DNA of 64,000 bases from Orbilia blumenaviensis (GCA_036872755.1 JAVHNS010000006.1:992001-1056000); one strand, 5' to 3'; counted from the first letter of the stretch, positions 12,027-25,253 are shown. Notes: a model not told the origin generated them from the sequence alone. Made by a program: numbers and translations.

Positions 12027-13707
12027 GTATGGTCCTAAGCTTAAACTTTCGTAATACGGTGGATACTCCCTTAAATTATGTATCTAAGAGACTCTTGATA
12101 AGTTTTAGTTCAAGTCCTGGGTCCTTCGGTCTCCACAAAGTTTCTTACATTGTAAGCTAGGTTTATTTTTTTTTTTTTACCCTTCCTACTATTCTTTAAC
12201 TTCCAGGCACCTTTTGAGTTTTCCACGCAGCAAGCTAGTAAGATGGTTGAACGCGGTGACATTGTGTCTCTTTGGTCCCCCCTTTATATTAGGTATTGGA
12301 AATGTTGATATTTGGGTAAATACTTCGGTTCTGTGTGCATAATGACAGTATTGAACAGGCTGGAGAGTTAATCCCCAATAGCTTTTTTAACACATGTTAA
12401 CACATTCCACTTAGCATGCGGTTTACGCAACTTTTTCTAAACAATGATCATATGACCCTCGCTTTGTAAGCTCCCAGACGATGGCCTAGGACTAACACCC
12501 TTATCAAATTGTTCTGAGCTGCTCTATCCCCTGCTAGTTACCGACGACGTAGCGTCTATACACGCATCCGGGTATCCTCAACGATGTAAATAGTAATTTT
12601 GTATAATAATCTTTTATTCGATAATTTATAATGACTCTTAAGGCCTATCATTTGTATCATCGTGATACGCAATCCCTCGTAGCACGGTCTTACTCGGGCC
12701 TAATTTTCGCTACAAATAAGGGTTGGTGTGGTGACAGAGTAAGTTGATTTTTTTTTGTTTATCAAAACCATATTATGTCCAGTACGGTATGGTCGCAAGA
12801 TATCACAGGTGTCCCTAAAAAAATGGCATGGTCGGCCCAACCCATCCAGACTAGCCTAGCTCACCAATAAACCGACATTTATAGTACAAAGAACAGTTGG
12901 CTTGACATCCCTGTACTCGAAACTAGTATGCCGCAAGGAAGTTATTGGGCTGCTACGGAGCCAATCTTCCCGTAACTAGAGGCAAAATTTAGGCTAAACT
13001 GAACTAGCGGGTAGAAGTTCTATTAGTTACGCGTACAAAATCGCAATCTCAATGCCAACGGCCGAAAAGGCCCAGAAATGTCAACCCCAAGTGCCAAATA
13101 ATCGATATACCTCCAAAGACAGGCTCGAAATGGCAATAGTGCCGAGCTTGAAGCCGCTGCAAAGTATAAAGCCTTGCAGGACAGTTTAAGGCGCCTATAG
13201 CCCACACACCCCCTGGAACCACCCCATTATCCAGTCGACTCGAACATTCGTTGCATTTTCTCTTCCCCGCTGCGGGAACGGAGGCATTCTCAATCAACGG
13301 AACCGATATCCGTTACCAGACATTTACCATGCATACTTCAACCCCGGTTAACGCAATGTGCCGGACCCACGGTTCCCACAGGTCCCTTGCACGAACCTTA
13401 TGTTAGTTTGTGGAAGGAGAAATATTGTCCCTGCCACCGCCTTGGCGCCCGATTTGGAAATATTGTGTTTTACGTTGGAATCTAAGGGCCATGTTGCCGG
13501 GAAACAGAACTACTGTAAGTTCGTGATACCTGTATGTTTTTTTTAGCTGGAAGTGTCTGTTGTGCTCGACTGGGGGGTGTATATAAAGAGCTGCACTGTG
13601 GTCTTGTCAGTCCAGTCGTCGGCTGGCTGAACTTCGGAAGGAACTACAAGGCGTTGTAACTATCTATATCGACTTTACCCAAAGACATTCAAACAGATTG
13701 AATCAAT
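12027..13707. other. Intergenic, no gene seen apart from the promoter of the pectinesterase gene
   Basis: Only short, unconvincing frames on both strands. The first part is AT-rich with poly-T runs, as in a fungal 3' region; the last 150 bases contain a TATA-like box. Confidence 0.6.
13582..13587 (+). promoter_or_regulatory. TATA box of the CBM1-pectinesterase gene
   Basis: The sequence GTATATAAAG lies 121 bases upstream of the ATG at 13708, in a moderately GC-rich context. This spacing fits a core promoter with a leader of roughly 90 nt. Inducible extracellular-enzyme genes of fungi often have such a box; induction by pectin is inference. Confidence 0.5.
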
Positions 13708-15155
13708 ATGAAGTATAAAATTCTTACTGCCTTAGCGGCAGTAGTCCCTCTAGCTGCCGCACAAGCTGCAGTATGGGGACAATGTGGCGGGTAGGTTCTA
13801 ACTAAGATTCATATTAACGAGTTGTCCAAGTCATGCGAATTGATAAGATCTTAATCTAATATATCTTGAATTTGTAATCTATAGTTCTGGATGGACTGGT
13901 CCAACAACCTGCGCCTCAGGCTCTACCTGCGTCTATTCTAATGAATGGTACTCCCAATGTTTGCCTAGCACTGGTGGTGCCACTACCACCACGACCAAGG
14001 CCGCAACTACGACTGCTGGCAGTTCAAATGGTGCTGTTCGCACGTCGCCTCCTAGCGGAGCAGTCATCGTCCGAAAGTCTGGCACCCAGTCCGGCGAATA
14101 TAGCAACTTGGCTGCGGCACTGGCTTCCCTTGGAACTGACACCACTGCGAAAACCATTTTCATTTACCAGGGAACTTATGATGGCCGCGTTGAGATAACT
14201 TACAAAGGCCCCTTGACTATCATGGGATATACTACCAAGTAAATAACCTACCTCAACGCATGGGTAATTCATCTTCTAAATCGCAATATAGTATAAATTC
14301 CTACACTAGCAATACTGTCACAATCCAACATAACTCCGGTGACGACGCCGGCAGCCTCGATAACTCCGCCACAATGCGCATTGATGGCAAGCAACCAAAC
14401 TTCCGAATGTACAATGTCAACGTCCGCAACCTACGCGGTCAGGGTACCCAAGCCGTCGCTGTCTCCGCAAAATCCGTCAAGGGTGGCTTCTACGGCTGTT
14501 CCTTTTATGGTTACCAGGATACCTTGTTCGCTGATGCAGGTTATCAATACTTCGCAAACTGCTATATTGAGGGTGCCGTTGATTACATTTTTGGAAAGGC
14601 CAGTGCGTGGTTTAATAAGTGTACTATTCGGAGTAACGGTGGCGGTGCTATCACCGCTACAAGTCGAGAGACTGCATCTGACCCTAGTTGGTATGTATTT
14701 GAGAGTTGCACTGTTGATAAAGCTTCTGGTGCCTCGGTCTCTGCTGGGGCCGTTTATCTTGGACGGCCTTGGAGGGTATTATCGAGAGTTTTGTATCAGA
14801 GATGTACGCTTTCAAATATCATTAACGCAAAAGGTACGTACATATGCAATATGATAGCCATCGATACTCGGAAAAGAGGCCATTATCTTTTAACATGGTT
14901 TGCAAATAGGTTGGACTGAGATGGCGGCCAATGCCACCCCACTATACTACGAATATCAAAACACCGGTGCTGGCGCCAGCACTAGCGGGCGGAAATATCT
15001 CACTTCGACATCGGTCTCGTTGACAAAAGCGTAAGTACTTCAAATACACCCAGCCCCAACCCCCATGCCAATAGCTGGATCTAACTATCCTAAAATATTT
15101 TAGCCAACTATACGCCAACGATGTTTCCTGGATTGATTCGTCGTATCCTTCTTAA
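13708..15155 (+). CDS. Secreted pectin methylesterase (CE8) with N-terminal CBM1
   Basis: Exons 13708-13790, 13885-14238, 14292-14833, 14910-15030 and 15104-15155 give 383 residues. A signal peptide ([20 protein letters not shown]) leads straight into a family 1 carbohydrate-binding module: WGQCGG at the start, [14 protein letters not shown], and WYSQCLP at the end (residues ~20-56). A Thr-rich linker follows, then the right-handed beta-helix esterase. Family hallmarks of carbohydrate esterase 8 are all visible: [33 protein letters not shown] (catalytic Asp) and YLGRPW (substrate Arg). The enzyme demethylates pectin in plant cell walls and so prepares it for pectate lyases and polygalacturonases; the CBM1 should anchor it to cellulose. 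Intron 1 splits the CBM1 between its Gly-Gly turn and SGW. The start is the only ATG ahead of the signal peptide. Confidence 0.95.
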
Positions 15156-16215
15156 GAGGATCCCACTCCCCCTGCCAAGCTCATGGATATCTTTAAGTAT
15201 GCGTACGTGTACGCATATGTATACTAATATAGATAGCAATTGTAAATATCTGTTGGAGGAAGAATTAACGTTGTAAAAATTTAAATATCCGAAATGCTTC
15301 AATTAATATTCGGAGTTTGCAGTTTGCAGAACAGTCTTAGTGCTACATTTTGATGACGTTTGTGCTTCCTGCGATAGGCACAATAACCTTTCATTATCAA
15401 TATTGGGATTTTTATCCTCTGAAAAACCGCTCGTACTGGCGTCAAAGGGCCCGGGCACGCGTAAGGGGCACAGAGACTATGGCTAACGACGTAAGAACTT
15501 CTGAACAATACATTGTGAGGGGCACTTCGCTGTACATATACCATTGTTTCAAACTTTGGTGAGATCGAGATTTTTGCAAGCTCAAAGTCTTCGAGACATA
15601 TAGGGGTCTTTAAAAAATGCACTATTTCCACTATGGTTTCACTGTGTTGAAAATCGGGATATGATTGATATTTTAACATAAACGTGACAATGCGTATTTA
15701 AACAATTTAATATTGTATTACATGAAGATGGCTCTATATATTTCGAATTCTGATGATATTGATAAAGTGTACCTCTCTATGGGTCCAGCACAGTAGGTAC
15801 CTGCCTACTTGCCTGTATAGAGCTCGTGAAATAACCCCGTTCAACTTAGTCTCGTCGTAAACAACGATTCGGTAGCAAAGTGCCTCCAATTATTATTATT
15901 AGCAAATCGGATAGCGAATTATAATATTACAATGCAGGAGCAAAACATATGACACTAAAAAAAAGCTCTAAAATTCCATAAAACCATCAACCATTAAACT
16001 AAGAAGGATAATCAGGATTTGCAAAATGCAACGTGTGGAAACCTCTAACATCAAAGTTTCTCCTCGCCTCTATGCCTACCTACGGAATTAGAATAATCTT
16101 CCCCATCCCTAATTCCTTTTGATATCCTATTTCAGGGGCAGCTCATACCAGCGCCATCCCTACCATTATAACCAACTACAGGACCAATTGCAATCACCTT
16201 TCTAGATATAGCGCT
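15156..16215. other. Intergenic between convergent genes
   Basis: The 3' regions of the pectinesterase gene (+) and of the zinc-finger-like gene (-). It contains one clear inverted repeat (listed separately) and no gene I can support. Confidence 0.6.
15198..15217. repeat. Perfect 9-bp inverted repeat in the 3' region of the pectinesterase gene
   Basis: TATGCGTAC, two bases (GT), then GTACGCATA. It starts 43 bases after the stop codon. The transcript could form a short hairpin near the expected 3' end; the DNA could also be a dimer-binding site. No family knowledge decides between these. Confidence 0.55.
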
Positions 16216-19200
16216 TCACCCCCTCAATAAACCCTCCTTGGCCACCAAAAACAGAGCCGCACGGTTGTTCATATGCACCAAAAAGGTAAAATCCAAATCC
16301 TTAATCACCGCATTCGTCCCATCCAGCCTCGCACCAGTAACTCCATTCATCAACTCCCACTCATCCCAACTAAACATCGGATCCGTGAACTCTTGATATA
16401 AGAAAGCATCGAAATTCCTAGCAAATTCTTCGAACCCGTCGAATGTGAAAACACGATGTCCTGGATGTTCCGAAGAGCCTGGAATAGCTGGCTTGCGGGA
16501 GATGAGGAGTTGGTATTTTTTCTCCTTTGTGGAGGTTGTGCTTGGTGGCGAGGAGATGTGAGAGACGTGGTTTGGGGTTGTGGAGGGGTTGCTGGGTGGG
16601 GTGTGATATATTAGCGGAGTTCCTGCTGTTGCTTGAACGGATGGCGTGAGGTGGACTGCCATGCTAGTGGTGGTTGAAGGATAACCCGTTGGTAAGGAAG
16701 CAGACCGACTGGCGGTTGAGGCGGACATGATCGAAGATGTCGGAGTTGCATGGCTGACTTGTTGCTGCTGCTGGTAAGGATAGAAGCCATGCATCGTCTC
16801 AGAAGTCATTGCGGAACCAGGTTCAGGGCTAGACTCAAGGACAGGTTCAAGCACAGGAGCTGGAGATTCCATGACATCCAAGATTTCTGTAAAGAGATCC
16901 CCAGCCGGCCGTCCGGATCCAATTCCAACATCATATTCCTGTGAGAAGAAATCACCAGCGCTGCGAAACCCTTCCGCTATCTCCTGAGGGGACATATCCT
17001 GGAAATGCGGAGGGCCAAGTGCATTGAATAGCCCGGGCATGCCTAAACCCATTGTTGAGAACGTATTTAAGCTAAGGGGCTGAGTGGTCGGTGGGAGGCC
17101 CAGGGCGCTCAAACTAGCAGTGTCCATGGGCTGTGTGTACGGGTTAGAAGGAACGCCTACCCCGTCAAAAGTGCCTACGCTAGTTGCGGCTGGCGAAGTC
17201 GCACCTACACCTCCCACTAGCTGACTTTGCGATTGCATAAGTGGGTCTTGAAATAGAGTCGTGGTACTTAGTGGACCACCATATATCGACTGGTAGAGGG
17301 CTTCCGGGGATAGGCCCCCAGCAGGGTCCAAACCAGCAACTGGAGCAGCCTGGAGTGGGTCTGGGACGATTCCGGGGCTTGTTACACCCATATGCGGTTG
17401 TCTAAGCGGTTGCTCCTGCGGTTGTTGCATATACCTCTGCTGAACATGTCGATGGGGGAGTTGATGCTGAGGCGCATGCTGCGGACTGATCAGCACATTT
17501 GGCCACTGCTGCTGTTGCACCCCTTCCATAGCCGACGATCCTGTGGAGCTGGCTGGACCTGGTCGGACGGAACGTTGGAATATATCAAGCATATCCACAT
17601 CTACACCAAAAGTGTTAGTTTACTTATAATAAAGAATATTATGCGCAAGATAGTTACGTACAAGGCGTGGGCCGTGGCCTGTTACCCCAGTCTGGCGCAA
17701 TACAATCGAAGACATCGTCCCAAGTCCTTGCCGCCCGAATGTCAGAAGGCAAAGTGCCGCCGAAGTGGAATCTCTTTAGATGTTCTCTATTCATAGTCAT
17801 TAGACCAACCTGCCTAAGGTGCTAACCCTCTAGCGTCAAAATTAAAGAGCAGGGATACTTACTTTACTCCTGCCAAGTTTTGACGGTTGATAGTCCAGCA
17901 TGTAACATGGTTATCTGGATGTGATTTCGCAAATGGACAGGCATATCGTTTCCCCAAAGATTTTAGGTTATTAGTACCCCTTCGCCTATTGTTTGGCCGT
18001 CTGCTTCCCTCGCTCTCTTCAGAGTCATCATCATCCTTCCTCTTCTTTTTATTGCCATCCGCGCCCATACGCCTGCCGCCGCCCGGTGGCTGAGTGAATC
18101 GACTCGCTGTACCCGAGTGAGTATGGTGCTCGCCGCCGTCGACCGGTGCTTGGGAGCTTTGACGAGAACTAGTGGTAGAAAGACTATCCCAACTCGTTCC
18201 CTCCGAAGATGTCGTCTCAGAAAGGAATATCATCATCATTAATAGATAGATAGCTCTCAATTTCCATTTTTCTTCGACATCATCTTTATCCACTGTAAGA
18301 TCTTCTTCTCGAGGCCTGCTACGGCTACGAGAGCTAGGACCTCTAACCCCCCTCGGGTCATGTGGTGATAGATTCCCTCTACCAGTTTTCCCGGGCCATG
18401 GCGGATAGCTCGGATCATTATCGTTCTCATCTATCTTCTTCGGCCGCCTTGGAATTCTAGGCAAGTTGGAACTTGATGGACCCGGTGAGGGTGTATTTGT
18501 TCCAGCCATCTGGTTGCCATTTCTCCGATGATATTCCTTCCACATTCCCAAATACTTTACTAGGGCAAACTTCCCATTTTCCTCCGCAACTTGTATCGCC
18601 ACATCGATACATTCCATATTTCGCTGAATAAGTTGAACGACCACGTCATAACTACCCTCCAAGACTGCCTTGGTGACCAAGGGACCAAGAATATGAAGTC
18701 CATTTTCCTCCTCATGACGGGCTTGGTCAATCAGAGCATGGGCGTCCATCTCGCCTGATAGTATTGCTTGTTGAAGATTAGAATTACCATATATAACCAA
18801 ACTCTCGCCCTCGGCATCGGCATCAAGAAGTTGGATATCCGATTCCGCCTTGGGGGTAGCCGACGGTGCAGACAAGGGTTTAGGCGTGACAGAGGTAGAA
18901 GATATAGGAGCAGCCCTCTTTTCCGGTAATCTGGGCATATTCAAAATACTTTCTGATCTTTCAGGCTCCGGAGTTGGAGTATATAGCGATCTACCCAGTT
19001 CAATAAGGCCGGCATGCGGCTGCCACATTTCCGGATGAGGTGTCTCCAGAATAGGTACCGGAGGCTGCAACTGTTCGTTGTCCTCTGGAAGAAAAGGCAG
19101 CGATAGGCTAGTTGATCCTTCTGATTGCTTATCCACCAAGTTATGTCGCTCTTGCGACAATGATGTGGTAGGGATATCGCTGGATAGCCCGGCTAGCGCG

Positions 19201-19424
19201 GGTAGCTGGATAGTTGGAAGGACTTCCTTGGAGCCTAATCTAATTGGTTGCGAGAATGCAAATTTAGAGTGCCAGTCGAGGAAGACGTCCTTCTGGAAAA
19301 GGGAAGGGACATGCTGGGCAGCAGGACCATGCACAGGCGGGGGTGGAATGGGCATTATAGGAAGAAGCGAAGGAGTAGCACCATGGGATTCGGATGGACC
19401 CGAAAGGCCAGTCGGTTCGGCCAT
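16216..19424 (-). CDS. Gln/Pro/Ser-rich protein with a split C2H2-like zinc finger
   Basis: Exons on the minus strand: 19424-17863, 17786-17662 and 17600-16216, total 1,023 residues. The open frame can be read back to a TTG at 19469, but the first ATG is 19424 (MAEPTGLSG), which I take as start. The N-terminal half is Pro/Ser-rich with short helical repeats (about 240-330). Near residues 490-530 lies C-x12-C-x13-H-x4-H (YACPFAKSHP ... VKEHLKRFHF), interrupted by intron 1. This matches a finger-like segment common in fungal proteins that reads C-P.....C...VKEHL.R.H, and is followed by the conserved-looking TWDDVFDCIAPDWG. The third exon is rich in Gln, Pro and Ser, with poly-Q near a histidine- and proline-rich stretch. 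The composition suggests a nuclear regulator, but DNA binding is not shown. The acceptor-like TTGCAG just upstream could mean a 5' UTR intron. Confidence 0.8.
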
Positions 19425-21746
19425 GACAACGTTATTGGGTTGTCGTAGCTGCGACGGTTGGCGCTGCAAGTTTGTGGTGGTGGTAAAATTGAGAAAGAAT
19501 GTTATGTATTAGTTAGAGTGTCTCTAAAATTTGAATAGGCGGGCTTGAGCTAATGTGGAGGCAAAATGGTCCACAGGGCTGCAAGCATCCCAGTTGATTT
19601 GTCCCGCCAGATATGCAGATGTATGATATATGCACAACCGAATAATGACTGGGATCGATATTCCAAGAGTTTTAAAGCGTCCGTCGTTTTTGAATCGGAA
19701 GAAGATGGGAGATTTTAGCCAGGCAAACGAAGCACAAGATCGAAAAGACCTTTACAGCGATATCAATTTCGGTGCCTGTCCGAGGCCTTGTATATCTTCT
19801 AGTTTCTGTATTCTTGACAGGGGTCGACGGATACGAAGCCTGCTCTTCAGCTTTGCTACCACACTCAAAAAAATTACGTCGCCTGTATCAATCACGTTAG
19901 TTAGGACGGATGTTTGAATATAAAAAATAAAATGACAATCATCGCAAGGGACGTCTCGTTGTTTGCAGGTGCGATATCCACTAACCTTAATCGGGAAAGG
20001 GGCAGAACGGGCTCAGACTGGTGGTGCTGAGGGGTTGCCGTTAGAGCCGCCGGCGGGACAGAACAGAAGACTTTTGGCGAGAGTAAAAAGGCCGACGCCA
20101 CGGAAGAGAGGTTCCAGGCTAGAGTTCTTGGTCTGCTCGTGCTTCTCGGAAGACTGCAATCTATAACCAAGCGGTTTCCCTTACGTATATGCTGCACTTA
20201 CGGGGCTAAACAGGTTGTACGGTTGTCGGACGGTGGTTCTGAGTCTCCTGGGCCTTCACGGTGAGATTGCAGGACAAGAAGGAGTCTCGAGGTCGACGTT
20301 CACCAGAAAGGAATACAGGCCTAGCATCGGCCCTGGTAAATTAGTAGCCTTGCGGATTTGGTCATAAGTTTTCGATCTTAGCTACCCTTGCGACAAAATT
20401 AAACAACTGCGCAGTTTAGATATTCATAGCTCCCTTTGCAAATTCAGACTCGAGCTAAATACTTAATTTCATAGCGGACTAACCACTTCTACTTGGAGCT
20501 GGGGTTTTCTTTCGCATCGATCGCGATATTCATAATCTAACTACCTAGGTAACTACCAGAAAAGATCTAAAATAGAATCGCAGGAACAAACTAGTTAGTG
20601 GCTTGTGTAGAACCTCGCGGGATCACACAGCCTCGCGATAATAACGTTTATTGCACTTTGTTTGTGTAAGCATGGCCGTGGCCTAATAGCGCGACCGGTC
20701 GACCGTCTTCAAACTGAATACACTTGATGGTGAATCCAATATTGTTTTTGCCCTCAAGGGAGACCGCGGAGTCGTCGTCGTCACCAACAATCATATACTA
20801 CACAGACAATGTGAATGATATCCGTGCAGCGGCCCATGAGTATACGCAACCATGAATGCAGAGAACGTACCTCATCAGCCCTGCCCCGCCCCGCCCCCTT
20901 GCCATGGGTTTCGGTTACGGGTTCTGCCTGTCGCCAACGAATTTCGGTCCCCACCTTGGCATCGCAGCTGCTAATAAACAGGCAGTCAGGCAAACCCCGT
21001 ATACGACCTCCCCACTTACTTAACCCCGGTCTTAAGACCCAGTTTATTCCCGGTCTGACTCGTCTTATCCCTTCTGCTCTTGCTGTTCCAAATGATCTGA
21101 AAATCTTAAGTTCGCTCGTTTCGGCAAAGGCCTTCAACTATAATCCAACACCCGTTGTCACTGTTACACTGTGCTGGTGCCCTTGATCTAAAAACAAAAA
21201 AGTTGCCAACCATGCGCCATGGTAGGTATTATATTTGGGAGTATACATTTCGCCGCATTTCCTTATCCGCCGGAACCACACAGTGCCGTTTGATACTACG
21301 AAAATATATCGGGTTATTAATACCAAGCGGATATTATAATGCTCGCCTCGATTTCAATACCCTCCGTTGATAATAATTGAATTTTGCGACAGTTGCCATA
21401 CTACCTTCTGCCTAGCAGATGCTCAAGGCGCCTTCTTGTATCCATTTTATAGTGGGAATTTTGTAAGCAAACAAAAGTATCGTATTTCTAGTCGGTCTTG
21501 TAGGAATACTAGTACTGGTTAGTAACTATACTACAGGTCCATTTAGGTGCGAGGGTAGAATATAAACCGAGGGCACCATTTGCCAACTCCAGTCTCAATC
21601 CTCAACTCACCACAATTGAATCACTATTGCCCCGCGCTTGCATACTATAGTTATACACAAATATTATTGAACATCTCTACGAGCCATTAAAGACGTTCTA
21701 GATCTATAGATCTACCTGGAGCGAGACTACATAGCATTTCATTTAA
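19425..21746. other. Intergenic, no gene seen
   Basis: Frames up to about 120 codons occur on both strands near 20.8-21.2 kb, but none has a recognisable protein, a signal peptide, or splice partners. A short C-rich run with two CCCCG units lies near 20880. It includes the promoter of the zinc-finger-like gene. Confidence 0.5.
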
Positions 21747-23822
21747 TTAATTGAAACCAAACTTGTCTGCACATACCCAAACGTTATCCGTTAGCGTCCC
21801 GTGAAGCGGCTCACCATTGCGAAGGCTCCCCTCACACACACTATTCAAGGTCCTTTCAGGACGAACCTCCCGATTAGAAAGCAATTCCCAATCAAATCCT
21901 TCTAAACAAATTAAACCCGTCTCCAAATTCTTTTTTATTTTATAAATTATCTTCGCCAAAAAATAATGGTTATGCCACATACACAGGAACTTGAGATCCC
22001 TGGCTGCTGGGCCAGCCCCAACACAAAATTGATACCTGCACCCACGAAACAGGGCTTCGAAGATATCGATACAGTGCTCCAGTGTGTCATATCCAATCGG
22101 AGAACTATGAACCCGCACATTTTTGGGAGCTCAATGTTCACTTTTCGTATGGAGATCTCGGAGGATACGCGGGTTTACTCGTACGAAGGTATATTATATT
22201 GATACCTATCTAGTGGAGATTAGGAACCTGTCCTAACGTTAACGTGACATTATCTAGCAGAAGGAAAATACTTCAGTCAGATCGACCTCGATCTGCGATA
22301 CCTTGAAAGTTTAGAAGCCTCGAGCTCGGCCGAATCTGCAACAACAAAAGACCATTCAAGTGAGCGGAGTCCTTAAACCGAAGCCGCAAATATAAGCTTA
22401 GCCACAATGCACACACGGACCCAGAAAAATGGAACCAGCAGATCGGAACATTGGCTGTACCCTAGAACACCAACGAGAACTCGAAAGTTAGTAGTTTGGC
22501 ATAACCTTAGCTTAACCAAACAACCAACCAGGGCAAGAATCAAATTGTTGCTCATAATTCGTCTTATCTCGGGTGTTTTGGGCAAAATTTAAAGCTCTGG
22601 GATAACGGGAATGTATTGGTGAAGTTATACCCCATGGGACCCAGGGTTCATCTCTTCGCTTTTTCTTTTTCTTCTCTCATAGAACCTTGGGAGCACGCCA
22701 GAGCTATGTGTATCATGGCCAACACAACCCGTTCGGCACAACGTTATGTGTTATCCAGGAAACATCGAGTATCAACCATTTTTGCAAATTTATCTGCAGG
22801 CTTCTCCCGTTTAATGAGTTTTCGATGCAATATTATCAACTAATTAATCAATCCGTTGCAAACTAACAATATTACAAACCACAACATAATCAGACAAGCT
22901 TTTGCGTCAACTAACGATCATTGGCAAGGGCTGCATCTTTCCTAGCTTCTGCTATAACGCCAAGCTTTGGGGGTACTAACGACCCGACCAACCATACCGT
23001 GGTATTTCAAACAAAGGGTTCGTCATGTCGTCAAAAATTTGATCGATATTGTGCTATAGCGAAGCGACTTGTTTCTTTTGTTTTTATTCATGTAAACAGA
23101 AGCTAAATTTTAAGCGGAAATGCTAGTTCCGACGGATCCATGAAAATTATTCGTCATGTACCCGCCTTAAAGGTGGACGCTGTCCGTGCAGTTGTTAGTC
23201 TAAAATTAATGGATCACAAAATCACTGTTCACCTGTATGGATCACGGCACAAGAAGACCACGTGTGTCCGCATAAGGTCTCGGGACCGCAATCTTTAACA
23301 GTAAATGGTAACGAATATGAAACAAAAACGAGGCAATTGGTAGCAAGTCAGCTGCATGCAGTGTATTCTTGTCATCGGGCGAGGCCTCAAACTTTCTATC
23401 TTGAAAATCGTATCCAGTTCCCCAATTTTAGTCACTCAGCCTAACTCACCACCTATAGAACTGGTAACTTCACCCGAAATATGCATCGGATTAATTGAGT
23501 TATTAAAATTTTGATGCATATGCAGACATTGCTCCGCTGCATCTGCATGTTGAACGAAATTTGATAGCCGCGTTGTTACAAAATAACACGTCACGTGGCG
23601 ATGGTTACGTAATCTTCTATCTTCAGGATGTCATTTAGGTTGGAATCCTAATTGATGGAAAATTTCAGTTTCATTACCACATTTGTGGCACGGAGGCTGA
23701 AGCCAAGGCTACCACGAAGGTCGGATTGAGAGAAAAGGGCTGGATTGAGAGAAAATAGTATGTACAATGCCGATGACATCTATCTACAACCATAGCCTTC
23801 ATTAGACACCCTAAATGGGTTC
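21747..23822. other. Intergenic, one doubtful minus-strand frame
   Basis: A 123-codon frame lies at 22118-21747 on the minus strand. It opens with GTG and has no ATG near its start, so it would have to be an internal exon; no partner exons or known domain were found. The rest holds nothing I can support. Confidence 0.45.
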
Positions 23823-25253
23823 CTAAAAGTCAATCTTCTCATGGAGATACTTCCTCCCATTCTCCCCTCCATACATTCCCACAGTGTGCCCTTCTCCCCT
23901 AATCACATATTTATAAATCATCAATCCTTCTAACCCAACAGGCCCCCTAGCGTGTACCTTATTCGTACTAATTCCCACCTCAGTTCCGAATCCGTATCTA
24001 TAACCATCTGCAAACCTTGTTGAGGCATTGACATAGACTCCAGAACTATCCACCATTCTGCAGAAAATATCCGCCGAATCCTTATTGGTGGTAACAATAG
24101 CATCGGTGTGTGACGATGAGTGAGAGTTAATGTGCTCAACCGCTTCTTGCAGGGAGTTGACAGTCTTGACGGCAATGGTAAGGTCCAAGAACTCAGTATT
24201 ATAATCCTGCTCCGTTGCTGGCTGAAGGATTGATTTTGAATAAGCTGGAAAATCAGTTTCGGAGGCAGCCTTTAGGGCATCTAAACTCCTTTCGTCGCAG
24301 CGAACACTGACTCCCTTCTCCTGTAAGGCCTTGACAATGGCAGGTAGGTGAATCCCTAACACATCCTTATGCACAATCAATGTCTCCGTAGCATTGCATG
24401 CAGCCGGATAGTCGGTCTTTCCATCTACTACAACATCAACCGCAACCTTAAGGTCCGCGTCCTCATGGACATATGTAGAACAAAGCCCATCTGCGTGTCC
24501 CATCACCGGGATCTTCGTGTTATCTTTGATATACCTGACCAAGTCATTCCCACCTCTAGGAATGACTAGATCGATATAGACATCCTGGTCTAGTAAATCC
24601 TTCACAGCTTCTCGAGATTGTACTAGTTGTATTGCCCCGGGTGGGATATTGGTTGATGACAATGCTTCCGATATGACGGAGGCGATAGCAGCGAAGGAGT
24701 GCGATGATTCCTTACCACCCTTGAGAATCGCAGCGTTTCCGGATTTAATTGCCAGAGAGGAGATATTTGCGATTACTTCAGGACGGGCCTCGAAAATAAT
24801 AAGGAGGGTGCCAATAGGGGTGGTGTAACGATGGAGAGTTAGATTGTCGTCGAGTTTGGTGGCAAGAGTAGTTTTACCGACTATAGCGATAGTTGCCTAT
24901 TGTCAATAACCATAAAAATACCAGATACTGATAAGAATATTGTAAATACCTGGATCCTCAAGCCCTCTGACGTCCTTAATCCCCTGCAGCATATCCTCAT
25001 ATTTCCCCGGACGGCTTAGATCCAACCGTTTCACCAGACTTTGCGACAACTTCCCCTCTGCGACTAAACCTGCCGCAGCCTCCATATCCTTCGCGTTAGC
25101 AGCAAGGATGTCATCTTTGAATGCTAGCAGAGCATCATAAATCGCATCAAGCGCTAGATCTCTATCGCTCCCGGGGAGGGACTTGATGGTAAACGACGCC
25201 TGTCGGGCGGTTTTGGCGATTTCGGCGGCGGGGAGAGAAGTTGTGCCGGACAT
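23823..25253 (-). CDS. PRO2: Gamma-glutamyl phosphate reductase (proline biosynthesis)
   Basis: Exons 25253-24950 and 24880-23823 give 453 residues, close to the yeast enzyme. The protein reduces gamma-glutamyl phosphate to glutamate-5-semialdehyde with NADPH, the second step from glutamate to proline, in the cytosol. Hallmarks of the ProA family of the aldehyde dehydrogenase superfamily: EARPEV and NAAILKGGKES (cofactor region), IPRGG, the catalytic-cysteine segment GHADGLC (~235), and a C-terminal block NASTRFADGYRYGFGTEVGI with KVHARGPVGLEGL. The acceptor at 24881 (TATAG) was chosen because it restores DPVGKTTLATKLDD; the earlier AATAG acceptor would bring in a stop. The upstream region shows a TGACTAA sequence resembling a Gcn4/CpcA site, but not the perfect TGACTCA, so control by general amino-acid starvation is only a possibility. 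Confidence 0.96.

Noticed and set aside
19425..19469. N-terminal extension of the zinc-finger-like protein starting at TTG
   Set aside because: There is no ATG; the first ATG at 19424 begins a plausible protein.
20781..21186. Overlapping frames of about 120 codons on both strands
   Set aside because: They mirror each other, as frames in GC-richer DNA often do; neither has a domain or splice context.
21747..22118. 123-codon minus-strand frame with HCIDIF, faintly like UstYa (DUF3328) motifs
   Set aside because: It opens with GTG, lacks the H-x-x-H-C motif and the second copy, and has no partner exons I could join.
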